A stretch of 64,000 bases of DNA, from contig BNCN01000002.1 of the NCBI GenBank assembly GCA_014656495.1, positions 620,001 through 684,000 on the forward strand, in the 5' to 3' direction. Position 1 is the first letter of the stretch. Every line of letters begins with the position of its first letter. Both the position numbers and the translations under genes were made by a program. Under the pieces are notes generated by a model that did not search any database, was not told the DNA's origin, and saw only the letters and a program-made list of their open reading frames with translations. This stretch comes from Comamonas sp. KCTC 72670 (lineage in GTDB: Bacteria > Myxococcota > Myxococcia > Myxococcales > Myxococcaceae). Below are positions 22,401 through 31,449 of the stretch, piece by piece.

Positions 22401-23069
22401 GTGTACGAGCAGCTCACGGATGACGAATTGTTCGCGGAGGTGGTCCGCCGCCGCGCCACTGGCGAGCCTGTTGGAGGCCCGCTCGGGGCGCTGGTACAGC
22501 GGTGGGCCCGTCCGTCCCGGTACGTCATCAGCAAGATTCAGGCGAGCTACGGCCGTGGGTCCCCAGCGGACGCGGACGAGCTCTTCCAGGACGCGGTCGG
22601 GAAGTTCATCGACCGGGGCCTGGACCAGTTCCGCGGCGTGTCGGAGCAGATGCCCGGGCGGAGCGCGTCTCCCAAGACGTTCTTCCTGCGCATCGTCAAG
22701 CACGTGGCCATCGACTTCTACCGGAAGCACCGCGAGGAGCTCGCGGCGCCCCCGTCGGACCCCGATGACGCCATGGAGGAGCCACCCTCCCAGGTGGCTC
22801 GCGCCGTCGAGTTCGGGAAGCGGCGTGAAGAGCGCGCCGAGGCCCAGGAACTGTATTGGGCGGCCTATGCCCGCCTCCAGCAGGAGCACCCGAAGGAAGC
22901 CTCGGCTTGGGACCTGTACCACCACGAAGACGTCGAGGATCACGAAGAGTGTGCCCGGCGCCTGAACATCACCGTGGTGAACAGCTACAAGCGCGTCAGC
23001 CGTGCGCAGGCCTACCTCAAGCTCTACCTGCTGGACCTTCAGCGCGAGTCGCATGGGGAGGAAGCGTGA
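22401..23069 (+). CDS. ECF-like RNA polymerase sigma factor
   Basis: 222 residues from a GTG at 22401. Region 2 (ISKIQASYGRGSPADADELFQDAVGKFIDRGLDQF...KTFFLRIVKHVAIDFYRKH) is recognisable; region 4 is divergent but present (DLYHHEDVEDHEECARRLNITVVNSYKRVSRAQAYLKLYLL). It is divergent from the Y RNA/Ro60 operon and followed by a double zinc-finger protein. Promoter evidence makes it the likely controller of the RNA-repair loci in this window. Confidence 0.8.
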   Translation: MYEQLTDDELFAEVVRRRATGEPVGGPLGALVQRWARPSRYVISKIQASYGRGSPADADELFQDAVGKFIDRGLDQFRGVSEQMPGRSASPKTFFLRIVKHVAIDFYRKHREELAAPPSDPDDAMEEPPSQVARAVEFGKRREERAEAQELYWAAYARLQQEHPKEASAWDLYHHEDVEDHEECARRLNITVVNSYKRVSRAQAYLKLYLLDLQRESHGEEA

Positions 23070-23117
23070 GCCGCCTCCTCCCCCGCCACACCCGGGGTAC
23101 CCAGGAGGAATGAACCC

Positions 23118-24302
23118 ATGATTGTTGGAGATACGCTGTCCCGCTATTCCGCCCGCCGCTCTCAGCTTCTGTCGGGCACGGCTTCCACCGGTGAAGTTCT
23201 CGAGGCCGCTGGCGACCTGCTTCGCCGCCGCTCTCGGTTGGAGACCGAAGGTGTGGACGGTGCCCTTCGGGGCCTGGGTCGACCGCAAGTCGAAGCGTGG
23301 TTGAAGGCGCAGAAGCCACAGTCCCTTCAGCCTCAGCTCCTGCGGGCCGCGGAGGAAGCCGTGGAGGTGGCGCTGGACGGGGGCGAAGAGTCCGACATGT
23401 GGCGTGCCTCCGCGCTGGAGGGACTTTCAGCCCGCGACCGGGCCGCCTCCGCCGCACACGCCCTGGCCGTCTGGGAGGGATTTCACGGCGCCCTCGACGG
23501 CGAGGCCGCGCAGCTCCGAGCGCGCTTCCTCGCCGCGCTCCAGAGTCTCGATTCCGCGCTGCGTTCCCGGGCGCGTTGGTTCATCCCCCTCAATCCGCAG
23601 CGCCGGCAGGAGCGCGAGCTCCTCGAGCCCGCCGAGCAGGACGCCGCCTGGTGGTTTTCCGCGCGCGCCGGCTGCGATGACCTGGTGGCCACCTGGACGT
23701 CCGCCACCCCTCCGCTGACCGCCCATCTTCAAGCGTGCGAGGACTGCCGCGCGGACATGGCGGACGCCGCCCCGGTGGACGCCCCCCCGCGCAGACACCT
23801 CACCGCGGATGACCTCTGGCGCCTCGACATGGGGATGCTGTCCGAGGACGAGCGGACCCGTCTGGATGCGCACACGGCGCGCTGTGGCGAATGTGCCCAG
23901 GCCGTACTGGCGCTCGACGAGGGCGAGGAGGCCATCGACGAGGCCCTGGACATGGAGGAGGGCTCGGTGACGCGCTCCGCGCGCACGTCTCGCGCGCCCG
24001 TGTCACACCGCGCGTCGGCCGCGCGCCTTCCCGAGCACCGTGAAGTGTTGGAGGAGCGTCGGGATTTCCGCGTGGTGCTGGTGCGTGAGCGTCAGCGCGT
24101 GCGTCTGCTGGTGCAGCCGCTTTCGGGGCGGACGGTGACGGCGGCGGTGTTTCTCAGCCCGGGGCGTCCCTCGCTCAAACCGGCCCAGGGGCCGGAGGGC
24201 CTTGCCTTTGATTTGACGACCGCGTCCTCGACGGGCGCGCGCTCTGCCCACCTGTCCGTGCAGGCGGGGAGCGAAACGCTGGAGCGCGACTTCGCCTTCT
24301 GA
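23118..24302 (+). CDS. Putative anti-sigma factor with two HxxxCxxC zinc fingers
   Basis: 394 residues, 48 bases after the ECF gene. Two anti-sigma zinc-finger motifs occur: HLQACEDC (around residue 205) and HTARCGEC (around 255), each HxxxCxxC. The N-terminal 200 residues are helical and unlike known anti-sigmas; the C-terminal 80 residues form a beta domain. No transmembrane helix is visible, so it should sense a cytosolic signal. That fits a system reacting to RNA damage rather than envelope stress. Confidence 0.7.
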   Translation: MIVGDTLSRYSARRSQLLSGTASTGEVLEAAGDLLRRRSRLETEGVDGALRGLGRPQVEAWLKAQKPQSLQPQLLRAAEEAVEVALDGGEESDMWRASALEGLSARDRAASAAHALAVWEGFHGALDGEAAQLRARFLAALQSLDSALRSRARWFIPLNPQRRQERELLEPAEQDAAWWFSARAGCDDLVATWTSATPPLTAHLQACEDCRADMADAAPVDAPPRRHLTADDLWRLDMGMLSEDERTRLDAHTARCGECAQAVLALDEGEEAIDEALDMEEGSVTRSARTSRAPVSHRASAARLPEHREVLEERRDFRVVLVRERQRVRLLVQPLSGRTVTAAVFLSPGRPSLKPAQGPEGLAFDLTTASSTGARSAHLSVQAGSETLERDFAF

Positions 24303-24352
24303 CGGAAGGCGCCGTGCTCAGGCCCGGGCCCGCTTTCACGGGCCCCGCGCGC

Positions 24353-25522
24353 TCACGGCGGAACGGTGGAGGTCCGCTCGGTGCCCAGCGTCTCGCGGCT
24401 GCGGACGGGCGGCTGCTGACTCGGGAGTCCCCGGGCCGGCGCCGTGGGGCTGAAGCCATTCACCAGGAAGGACATGACGAGCTGCGCGCTGGGCGGCCGA
24501 GTCCCCAGCGCCGCGCCGCAGATGTCCAACTGGTCCACCACGCGGGCGCCTTCCTTGCGCTGGTAGCGGTTGCACGTGCTGTCCGACGGGGCGCTCGAGT
24601 CGCGCGCCAGCTCGCGCGTGAGGCGGCCCCAGCGCATGCTGAGCTTCTCGGGCGACATCTGGATGTCCACGGCCTCCTTGCCCCAGGTCCCCTCGATGCG
24701 GGTGAAGCGCCCGCCGGCCCTCAGCCGCAGGTCCAGCGCGCGCTGCCCCAGGGTGCCCGTCACCGCGATGCCGTGCTCGTACACCTCTTCTCCGAGGATG
24801 CTGACCCAGACGCCGTCCTTGCGCCGCGTGTACGGCTTGTCCGCCGCGATGCGACCCTGGTTGAACCAGACGTCGCCGACGCGACCCAGCGGCAGTGCGT
24901 CGTTCTTCGAAGTGGAGACAGGTGCTTCCTCCAGGCTCGCCGGGCCGTTGGCCGCCACCACCGGCCGTGAGGCCAGCAGGTCCGTGACGGGAACGGACGC
25001 GTCCACGACGTCGAAGCGCACGCCGTCCAGCCAGGCCCGGCCCGTGCCGCTCATGATGAGGCCGGCCATGATGGTGGTGGCCTCCTTCGGGACGTCCAGC
25101 ACCACCTCGTAGCGCTTGCAGCCCGCGGTGCCCACCAGGGCGCGCGACTGCATGTTGTCGAAGGCCAGGGGCTGCTTCGGGTCGGGCCCCTCCACGCGCA
25201 TCCACAGGCCCGCCCAGCCTTCCACGTCCTTGATGCGGAGCGCGGCGGAGAAGCGCAGCCGCTTGCCGCGGAAGTCCTGCGCGCCAAAGGCCTGCATGAA
25301 GGTGCCGTAGCCGTTCTCGTCCGGCGACAGCGAGCGGAGGTAGGCGCTGCGGGTGCCCTCGCAGGTGGCGGTGGTGTCCACGCCCGCCTCGTAGCGCTTG
25401 GGGGCGCTCTCCGTCACATACCAGCCCATGGGCAGCTTCTGGGCGCTGTCCATCGGCTGCGCGCCGGCCCCGGTGGAGGCCAGCGCGAGCAGGAGGGCAG
25501 CGAGTTTCTTCCGGAAGTCCAT
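24353..25522 (-). CDS. Exported protein with a carbohydrate-binding-like fold and NPCBM-like domain
   Basis: 389 residues from ATG 25522 (GAGGA nine bases before it), signal peptide ending AGAQ. Residues 25-150 form a jelly-roll region (YEAGVDTTATCEGTRSAYL...WAGLWMRVEGPD...VVLDVPKEA...AWLDGVRFDVVD), as seen in sensor parts of AraC-type proteins and in erythromycin-esterase neighbours. Residues 190-290 look like an NPCBM-type sugar-binding domain. The rest is low complexity. It is the third gene of an ECF/anti-sigma operon and could be the envelope effector. Confidence 0.6.
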   Translation of the reverse strand: MDFRKKLAALLLALASTGAGAQPMDSAQKLPMGWYVTESAPKRYEAGVDTTATCEGTRSAYLRSLSPDENGYGTFMQAFGAQDFRGKRLRFSAALRIKDVEGWAGLWMRVEGPDPKQPLAFDNMQSRALVGTAGCKRYEVVLDVPKEATTIMAGLIMSGTGRAWLDGVRFDVVDASVPVTDLLASRPVVAANGPASLEEAPVSTSKNDALPLGRVGDVWFNQGRIAADKPYTRRKDGVWVSILGEEVYEHGIAVTGTLGQRALDLRLRAGGRFTRIEGTWGKEAVDIQMSPEKLSMRWGRLTRELARDSSAPSDSTCNRYQRKEGARVVDQLDICGAALGTRPPSAQLVMSFLVNGFSPTAPARGLPSQQPPVRSRETLGTERTSTVPP

Positions 25523-25533
25523 GACGGGAATCC

Positions 25534-26076
25534 TCACAGCGACACGGGACGGCGCGCGCTCAGCGCGCCCTCGGGGAGGCCGGTGCGGGCCTCGTAGCGC
25601 GGAACTTCACCCGTGCCCCATGGATACTGGACGAGGAGCCCCCGCTCCTCGGCCGATTGCGTGCAGGACGCCTGCGTGGCCAGGTCCGGGCAGGCCACGA
25701 CGATGGTCCGTGGCTCCCCGGCCTCCACTTCCAACCCCGCCAGGGACGGTGGGGTCGGCGTCGCGATGGCGTCCGGCGACGTGGAACGCTGGCCGCCCGA
25801 CAGCAGGACCAGGGCGAGCGAGGCGGCGGTGGCCAGGGCCGCGCCCACCGCCACGCGCCGCGTGTCCCAGCGGGCAGGACGGAGGACCGGCGCCTCGCGC
25901 GGGAAGGCGCTGGCCACTTCCTCGAGCTGTTCCGACAGCAGGGCCTCTTCCTGGAGCAGCCGCGCGCAGGGCTCGCATTCCAGCGTGTGCGCCTCCAGGC
26001 TCGCGGCCTTCTCGGGTGCCAACGCCCCCAGGATGTACTGCTCCGCGGCGTCGCGGGTGAGGTGGGGCTTAAGCAT
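25534..26076 (-). CDS. Anti-sigma factor, zinc-finger type, membrane-bound
   Basis: 180 residues. A zf-HC2 motif HTLECEPC lies near residues 30-37, one transmembrane helix follows at about 78-96 (VAVGAALATAASLALVLL), and then an exported tail with a Cys pair (VVACPDLATQASCTQ). The start overlaps the end of the ECF gene by eight bases, so the pair is translationally coupled. It should hold the sigma factor at the membrane. Confidence 0.85.
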   Translation of the reverse strand: MLKPHLTRDAAEQYILGALAPEKAASLEAHTLECEPCARLLQEEALLSEQLEEVASAFPREAPVLRPARWDTRRVAVGAALATAASLALVLLSGGQRSTSPDAIATPTPPSLAGLEVEAGEPRTIVVACPDLATQASCTQSAEERGLLVQYPWGTGEVPRYEARTGLPEGALSARRPVSL

Positions 26077-26716
26077 GGGGTTCCTCCTCGAGCGCGGTGC
26101 GCAGCTTCTTGCGGACCTCGCACAGGATCTGCCGCACGCGTTGGACGGACAGGCCAACGCGTGAGGCGACTTCGGCATGGGGAAGCTCCTGCCCATCACA
26201 GGCGAGGAGGAAGACGTTTCGCGCGCTGGGGGACACCTGCGCCAGCGCGGCATGCGCCCGGGAGAGCTGCTCCTCCGAGAGCAGGCGGCGCTCCGCGGAC
26301 ACAGAAGGGTCCACCGGGTGGTGACGCTCGGGCAGCTCGTCCACCGCGCCGGTGATGGATTCGCGGCGCGCGCGCCGTGCGTCGTCCGCGGCCAGGAAGG
26401 CCGCCTGGGTGAGCGCGAGGTTGGGCAGGCGCAGCTCCGTCAGCAGCCCGCGCTGCTGTTGCTGGATGAGCCGTGCCCAGGTCTCCTGCGCCAGCTCCTG
26501 CGCCCGGTCCACCCGGACGCCTCGGGCGAGCAGCGATACCACGACGCGGCGGTGGTGGCGTGCCACCAGCACGTCCCAGGCCGCCCTGTCACCCGCCAGC
26601 GCGCGCCGCGACAGGAGGGCTTCATCGCCTCCCGGCGCGGTCGCTTCGGCGGGCTCGTCGGCTTCCTTGGACAGTCGCAGCGTCGTCATCCGCAGGCCCT
26701 GCACGGCTGCACTCAT
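26069..26716 (-). CDS. ECF RNA polymerase sigma factor
   Basis: 215 residues from ATG 26716; a shorter start at 26689 is possible. Region 2 (WDVLVARHHRRVVVSLLARGVRVDRAQELAQETWARLIQQ) and region 4 (LAQVSPSARNVFLLACDGQELPHAEVASRVGLSVQRVRQILCEVRKKL) are both clear. It is followed by its zinc-finger anti-sigma and an exported protein, a three-gene stress operon. Confidence 0.9.
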   Translation of the reverse strand: MSAAVQGLRMTTLRLSKEADEPAEATAPGGDEALLSRRALAGDRAAWDVLVARHHRRVVVSLLARGVRVDRAQELAQETWARLIQQQQRGLLTELRLPNLALTQAAFLAADDARRARRESITGAVDELPERHHPVDPSVSAERRLLSEEQLSRAHAALAQVSPSARNVFLLACDGQELPHAEVASRVGLSVQRVRQILCEVRKKLRTALEEEPHA

Positions 26717-26839
26717 GCCGTCTTCCCGTCGCTCAAAGGCTCCTGGGGGGCTCGCCGGCGCCCCAGTGCCCCCAGAACGTACGTCCGGGCCGGACATATC
26801 GCCGGAGGCTGGGAAGATGTGAGGCGGAGTGGGCAAGGG

Positions 26840-27325
26840 TCAGTTGACGGCGGGGCTTTCTCCAGAGGCCCAGCGGGCGTTGGAGAGTTTCACCACGCCC
26901 TGGCAGCGGGCGCACACACGGCCCGCCTCGTCGTACAGGCGGGCGGTGGCGAAGAGCATGGACGCCGTCTGGCTGTCGATTTCAGACTCCACGCGGATGC
27001 TGTCGCCCGTGACGGCGCGCTCGAAGCTCATGGAGAGCTGCACGGTGGCGCAGCGCCGGCCTGGGTCGACCAGGGCCCCTGTGCAGCCAATGGCGTAGTC
27101 GAACAAGGCCGCGAGGATGCCGCCGTTGACGGCGCTGGCGGTGCCCGCGCCGCCCCGGTGCTCGGGGCGCACCTCTGGGATGCTGACGACCACCTTGCGG
27201 CCCTCCGGGAAGCTGAGGCGCGCGCCGAAGAGGCGCAGGGTGAGGCTCTGGGAGAACTGCTCTGCGTAGCGGTCCAGGTCGGCCTGGGAGGGCCTCGAAG
27301 GGGCGCCGGACGGGGAGTCGGACAT
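26840..27325 (-). CDS. PaaI-type hotdog-fold thioesterase
   Basis: 161 residues. The block EHRGGAGTASAVNGGILAALFDYAIG is the signature of PaaI/YdiI-like acyl-CoA thioesterases, followed by TVQLSMSFERAV and a final strand. CARCQG near the C-terminus is unusual. Substrate unknown. It is divergent from the UvrD/PcrA gene. Confidence 0.85.
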   Translation of the reverse strand: MSDSPSGAPSRPSQADLDRYAEQFSQSLTLRLFGARLSFPEGRKVVVSIPEVRPEHRGGAGTASAVNGGILAALFDYAIGCTGALVDPGRRCATVQLSMSFERAVTGDSIRVESEIDSQTASMLFATARLYDEAGRVCARCQGVVKLSNARWASGESPAVN

Positions 27326-27443
27326 GGAGGCGCACCATTATATAAGCGCGCGGCATGCCTGAGGGGACGGGCAGCCAGGCAGGGGCACCAGAAGGACGCC
27401 CATTGCCGGGAGAAAGACGTTAGAAGCATCGGCTCCCTTCCGA

Positions 27444-29792
27444 ATGTCTCCCGCGAACCCACACGAATCCGCCCTCCTCGAAGACCTCAACGCGCCCCAG
27501 CGGGAGGCCGTGCTGCATGGCCATGGCCCCCTGCTCGTGCTGTCCGGTGCGGGTAGCGGCAAGACGCGCGTCATCACCCGGCGCGTGGCGTACCTGGTGA
27601 AGGTCCACGACGTCTTCCCGTGGCGCATCCTGGCCGTCACCTTCACCAACAAGGCGGCTCGGGAGATGCGCGAGCGCCTGGCGCAGCTGCTGGGGCCCCA
27701 GGCGAACGAGCTGGTGGTGAGCACGTTCCACTCCGCCGCGGCGCAGATTCTCCGGCGCGAGGCGGAGCACGTGGGGCTCACCCGGTCGTTCGTCATCTAC
27801 GACGACTCGGACCAGCTCAACGTGGTGAAGCGCGCCATGCGCGAGGCGGGCATCGAGTCCATGCAGCCGCGCGAAATCCTCCACCGCATCGACCAGGAGA
27901 AGAACGCGGCCCGGCTTCCGGAGCAGATGGAGGTGGCGCCCGGCGACGAGCGCGGCCTGCTGGTGCGCAAGGTGTACGCGGCCTACCAGGAGCGGCTGCG
28001 CGCGGCCAACGCGGTGGACTTCGGAGACCTGCTGCTGTTGCTGGTGAGCCTGTTCCGCAAGCGGCCGGACGTGCTGGACAACTACCGGCGCCGCTTCCAC
28101 CACGTGCTGGTGGACGAGTTCCAGGACACCAACCCGGTGCAGTACGCGCTGCTCAAGCAGCTGGCGCCGCCGCCGTCCGCGAACCTGGTGGTGGTGGGCG
28201 ACGACGACCAGTCCATCTACCGGTGGCGCGGCGCGGACGTGGACAACATCCTCGGCTTCCCGCGGCAGTACCCCGGCGCGAAGGTGGTGAAGCTGGAGCA
28301 GAACTACCGCTCCGACCAGAACATCCTGGACGCCGCGCACGAGGTCATCCGGAAGAACACGCGGCGCATGGAGAAGAAGCTGTGGTCCGAGCGTCCGCGG
28401 GGCCAGACGCTCAACCTGCTGCTCAACCGCGACGAGCGGGCCGAGGCCCAGGAAGTGGCCCGGCAGATTCTGGCGCTCCAGCGGGAGGGCTTCATCAAGC
28501 TCTCCAGCATGGCCGTCTTCTATCGGGCCAACGCGCAGAGCCGCGTGCTGGAAGAGGCCCTGCGGCTGGCGCGCGTCCCGTACACGCTGGTGAGCGGGCG
28601 CAGCTTCTATGACCGGGCGGAAGTGCGGGACGCCTCCGCGTACCTCCGGTTGATGGTGAATCCGCGCTCGGACGCGGACCTGCTGCGCATCATCAACATC
28701 CCGGCGCGTGGCATTGGCGACACCACGGTGGAGCGGCTGACGGACTTCGCCAACACGCGGGGCGTGAGCCTCTACGAGACGCTGTCCCAGCCGGAGCAGA
28801 TTCCCGCGCTGAACAGCGCCGCGGTGAAGCGCCTCAAGGGCTTCCGCAACCTGCTGGAGTCCCTGACGTCCTTCGCCCAGACGAACGAGGACGCCGCGGG
28901 CGCGGTGGACCAGATGCTTCGCGAGACGAAGCTGGTGGAGACGCTCCTGGCCGAGGGCAGCGACGAGGCCCAGACGCGCGCGGAGAACCTCCGCGAGTTC
29001 CTGGGCGCCGCGCAGGAGTTCGACCTGAACCGCGCCGCCGCGGCGGTGGCGGCCGCGGCGAATCCCCCCGCCGCGGTGCCTCCCGAGGTGGACGCCGCGC
29101 CGCTGACGGCGGACGTGCCGGCGCTTCAGGCGTTCCTGGAGCAGATTTCGCTGGTGGGCGAGGCGGACGCGGAGGTCGGCGACGGCCGGGTGGCGCTGAT
29201 GACGCTGCACGCGGCCAAGGGCCTGGAGTTCGACGCCGTGTTCCTCACGGGCATGGAGGAGAACGTCTTCCCGCACTCGCGCGCGGTCAAGTCGGAGTCC
29301 GCGTTCCTGGGCGACGACCTCCCCTCGGAGCGGGAGCCCTCGGAGGAGATGGCCGAGGAGCGGCGCCTCTGCTACGTGGGCTTCACCCGCGCGCGGAAGC
29401 GGCTCTTCGTGAGCCTGGCGCAGTGCCGCTCGCTGTTCGGTGAGCTGCGCTACAACGCACCCAGCCGCTTCCTGGCCGACGTGCCGCCGCAGTTGTTCGG
29501 CATCAGCGAGCACGAGCTGCCCGAGGCGCCTCGGCCCATGGTGCCCTCGACGCCTCGCAGGCGGACGTGGGACGACGATGACGGTCCCCGCATCGACCGC
29601 TCATACTCACAGGCGCCGGACATGGACGGCGTGGGTGGGGACGTGCGCGGCATGCGCGTGCGCCACGAGCAGTTCGGCGTGGGCCGCGTGGTGTCCGCGG
29701 ACGGCAACGGACCGAACGCGAAGGTGACGGTGGAGTTCGGCAACGGCGTGGGCCTCAAGCGCATCATCGCCCGCTTCCTGACGCCGGGCTGA
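27444..29792 (+). CDS. UvrD/PcrA-family DNA helicase
   Basis: 782 residues with a complete SF1A motif set: LNAPQREAV (Q motif), GAGSGKT (Walker A), TFTNKAAREM (Ia), VDEFQDTN (Walker B), GDDDQSIYRWRG (III), LEQNYRS (IV), LMTLHAAKGLEF (V) and CYVGFTRA (VI). The C-terminal tail after 720 ends in a Tudor-like PcrA domain (VRHEQFGVGRVVSADGNG...VEFGNGVGLKRI). It unwinds DNA in excision and mismatch repair and removes RecA and stalled polymerase. PcrA and UvrD cannot be told apart here. Confidence 0.95.
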   Translation: MSPANPHESALLEDLNAPQREAVLHGHGPLLVLSGAGSGKTRVITRRVAYLVKVHDVFPWRILAVTFTNKAAREMRERLAQLLGPQANELVVSTFHSAAAQILRREAEHVGLTRSFVIYDDSDQLNVVKRAMREAGIESMQPREILHRIDQEKNAARLPEQMEVAPGDERGLLVRKVYAAYQERLRAANAVDFGDLLLLLVSLFRKRPDVLDNYRRRFHHVLVDEFQDTNPVQYALLKQLAPPPSANLVVVGDDDQSIYRWRGADVDNILGFPRQYPGAKVVKLEQNYRSDQNILDAAHEVIRKNTRRMEKKLWSERPRGQTLNLLLNRDERAEAQEVARQILALQREGFIKLSSMAVFYRANAQSRVLEEALRLARVPYTLVSGRSFYDRAEVRDASAYLRLMVNPRSDADLLRIINIPARGIGDTTVERLTDFANTRGVSLYETLSQPEQIPALNSAAVKRLKGFRNLLESLTSFAQTNEDAAGAVDQMLRETKLVETLLAEGSDEAQTRAENLREFLGAAQEFDLNRAAAAVAAAANPPAAVPPEVDAAPLTADVPALQAFLEQISLVGEADAEVGDGRVALMTLHAAKGLEFDAVFLTGMEENVFPHSRAVKSESAFLGDDLPSEREPSEEMAEERRLCYVGFTRARKRLFVSLAQCRSLFGELRYNAPSRFLADVPPQLFGISEHELPEAPRPMVPSTPRRRTWDDDDGPRIDRSYSQAPDMDGVGGDVRGMRVRHEQFGVGRVVSADGNGPNAKVTVEFGNGVGLKRIIARFLTPG

Positions 29793-29841
29793 GCGCGGGC
29801 GGGCCTGACAGCACGCGGGCTCCAGTGGCAGAGTCGGGGGC

Positions 29842-30303
29842 GTGAGACTCGCCTCGCTGACCGGGTGTCTTCTGCTGTGGTGCCTCGTGGGCTGCTCGCG
29901 AGGCTTCTCGTCGCGGGAGCTGGGCGTGCAGTACGAGCCGCCTTCGGGCATGGGCTTCCGCTCGGTGGAGGCCGGGCCTCCGGCGCGCGCGCTCTTCGAG
30001 GGTGGGCTGGAGCTTCGCTCGGTGCGGGGTGTGCCTCCCGAGGTGGCGGCGGGCGCCGAGGCCGTGCTGGCCGCGGCGGGGCTCTCGCTTCCCGGGACGC
30101 TGCTCCAGGACTCCGAGGGGACGCTCCCGGCGGGGCCGGTGGCGCGCTACGAGTTCTCCCAGGCGAACGGCGCGCGGACCCTGGTGTACTTCGTGCCGGG
30201 GAAGGACGACTTCGTGCTCGTCCTCTTCTCCGCTCCGGAGCGCGATTACGGGGCGCTCTCCGCCCGGGTGGAGCGCTCACTCTCGACGCTGCGGCGACTC
30301 TGA
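29842..30303 (+). CDS. Hypothetical lipoprotein
   Basis: 153 residues from a GTG at 29842. A type II signal ends in LVGC at Cys18. The mature part is a small alpha/beta domain with no recognised family (QYEPPSGMGFRSVE, ARYEFSQANGARTLVYFVPG). It lies 49 bases after the helicase in the same direction and may be co-transcribed. The proteins of this type seen in myxobacteria have no known role. Confidence 0.7.
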   Translation: MRLASLTGCLLLWCLVGCSRGFSSRELGVQYEPPSGMGFRSVEAGPPARALFEGGLELRSVRGVPPEVAAGAEAVLAAAGLSLPGTLLQDSEGTLPAGPVARYEFSQANGARTLVYFVPGKDDFVLVLFSAPERDYGALSARVERSLSTLRRL

Positions 30304-30322
30304 CGCCTGCCGCGACGTGCCC

Positions 30323-31414
30323 TCAGGGGTCGGAGGGCCGCACGCGCCACGACAGCACCCGGCCGTCGAGCCCCAGCACGATGACCTGGTCGTCCATCAC
30401 CACGGGCTGGGTCCTCAAGGGGGTATCCGCCCTCACCGAGAAGGCCTGCTCCCACGTCGAGGACTTCAACGCGAGGAGCCGGCCCTGCCGCCCGCTGGTG
30501 GGCACCATCAGCAGGTCGCCCCGGACGGCCGCGACGCCGGTGAGGAGCGGGTCGGGCAGCGGCACTCGGACGAGCTCCCTCCCCGTGGCGGGGGCCAGCC
30601 CGACCAGTTCGGGGGAGGCCCCGCTCGCGCCCACCCACAGGATTCCCAGGGCCAGCGAGGGCGGGCCCGTCATGCGCTCGGCGGGAGTCTGTTCCCAGCG
30701 GACAGCCCCATCCGCGGCGTTCAGCGCCACGACGCGGCCCTGGCCGGTGCTCACGTAGAGCGTGTCGTGCCACAGCAGCAGCCCCACCACGTCCCGCACG
30801 TCCTGTTGCCAGCGCTTCGCCCCGTCCTGGGTGGCCAGGGCCATCAGCCCCGCATCCCCCAGCGCCACCACCAGCATTCCGTCATGGACCACCGGGGTGG
30901 GGTAGCCCCGGGTGGCCGCCGTCGGCTCCGGCTTGCCGGGCGGGGGCCGCTCCCAGTCCGTTTTCCCCGTCTCCGCGATGAGTGAGCGGACCGCGCCATC
31001 CGGTGCCACCAGGAAGATGGATTTTCCCTCCGCGTCCACCACGGGTGCGGTAAGGACGGGGGGCTCGCGGGTCAGCCGCCACAGCTCCGCGCCGTCCTCG
31101 AGCGACAGCCGGACGAGTCCCCCGGCCACGGTGCCCGCGATGACGGTGCCGCCGAGCAGGGCCGGCCGGGTGGCCACGTCCCGGTCCAGCGCGGCGCGCC
31201 ATCGGACGCGCCCGCTCCGGTCAAGACGGACGACGGTGCCAGCCTCGTTGGCCGTGAGGACGCCGTCCGCCAGGGCCACCAGTCCCGCCCGGGACGACGC
31301 ATCCGTGGAGTACTGGAAGTCGCTCTTCGCCGGTTCCCGGCAGCCCATGGCGGCCACCAGTGTCAGCGCCAGGGCGGGGAGCAAGGCGGTGCATGGACAG
31401 GCGCGGGACGACAT
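30323..31414 (-). CDS. PQQ-like beta-propeller lipoprotein (BamB-like fold)
   Basis: 363 residues, lipoprotein signal ending AAMGC. Seven or so repeats of the PQQ-propeller pattern (GRVRWRAALDRD, DGAELWRLTREP, AETGKTDWERP, TQDGAKRWQQD, AADGAVRWEQT) fill the chain. BamB works in outer-membrane protein assembly, but many myxobacterial paralogues do other jobs. No bam gene is nearby. Confidence 0.8.
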   Translation of the reverse strand: MSSRACPCTALLPALALTLVAAMGCREPAKSDFQYSTDASSRAGLVALADGVLTANEAGTVVRLDRSGRVRWRAALDRDVATRPALLGGTVIAGTVAGGLVRLSLEDGAELWRLTREPPVLTAPVVDAEGKSIFLVAPDGAVRSLIAETGKTDWERPPPGKPEPTAATRGYPTPVVHDGMLVVALGDAGLMALATQDGAKRWQQDVRDVVGLLLWHDTLYVSTGQGRVVALNAADGAVRWEQTPAERMTGPPSLALGILWVGASGASPELVGLAPATGRELVRVPLPDPLLTGVAAVRGDLLMVPTSGRQGRLLALKSSTWEQAFSVRADTPLRTQPVVMDDQVIVLGLDGRVLSWRVRPSDP

Positions 31415-31449
31415 GGTTTGGAGGATGACGCAAGGAAGGAACTTGGACC

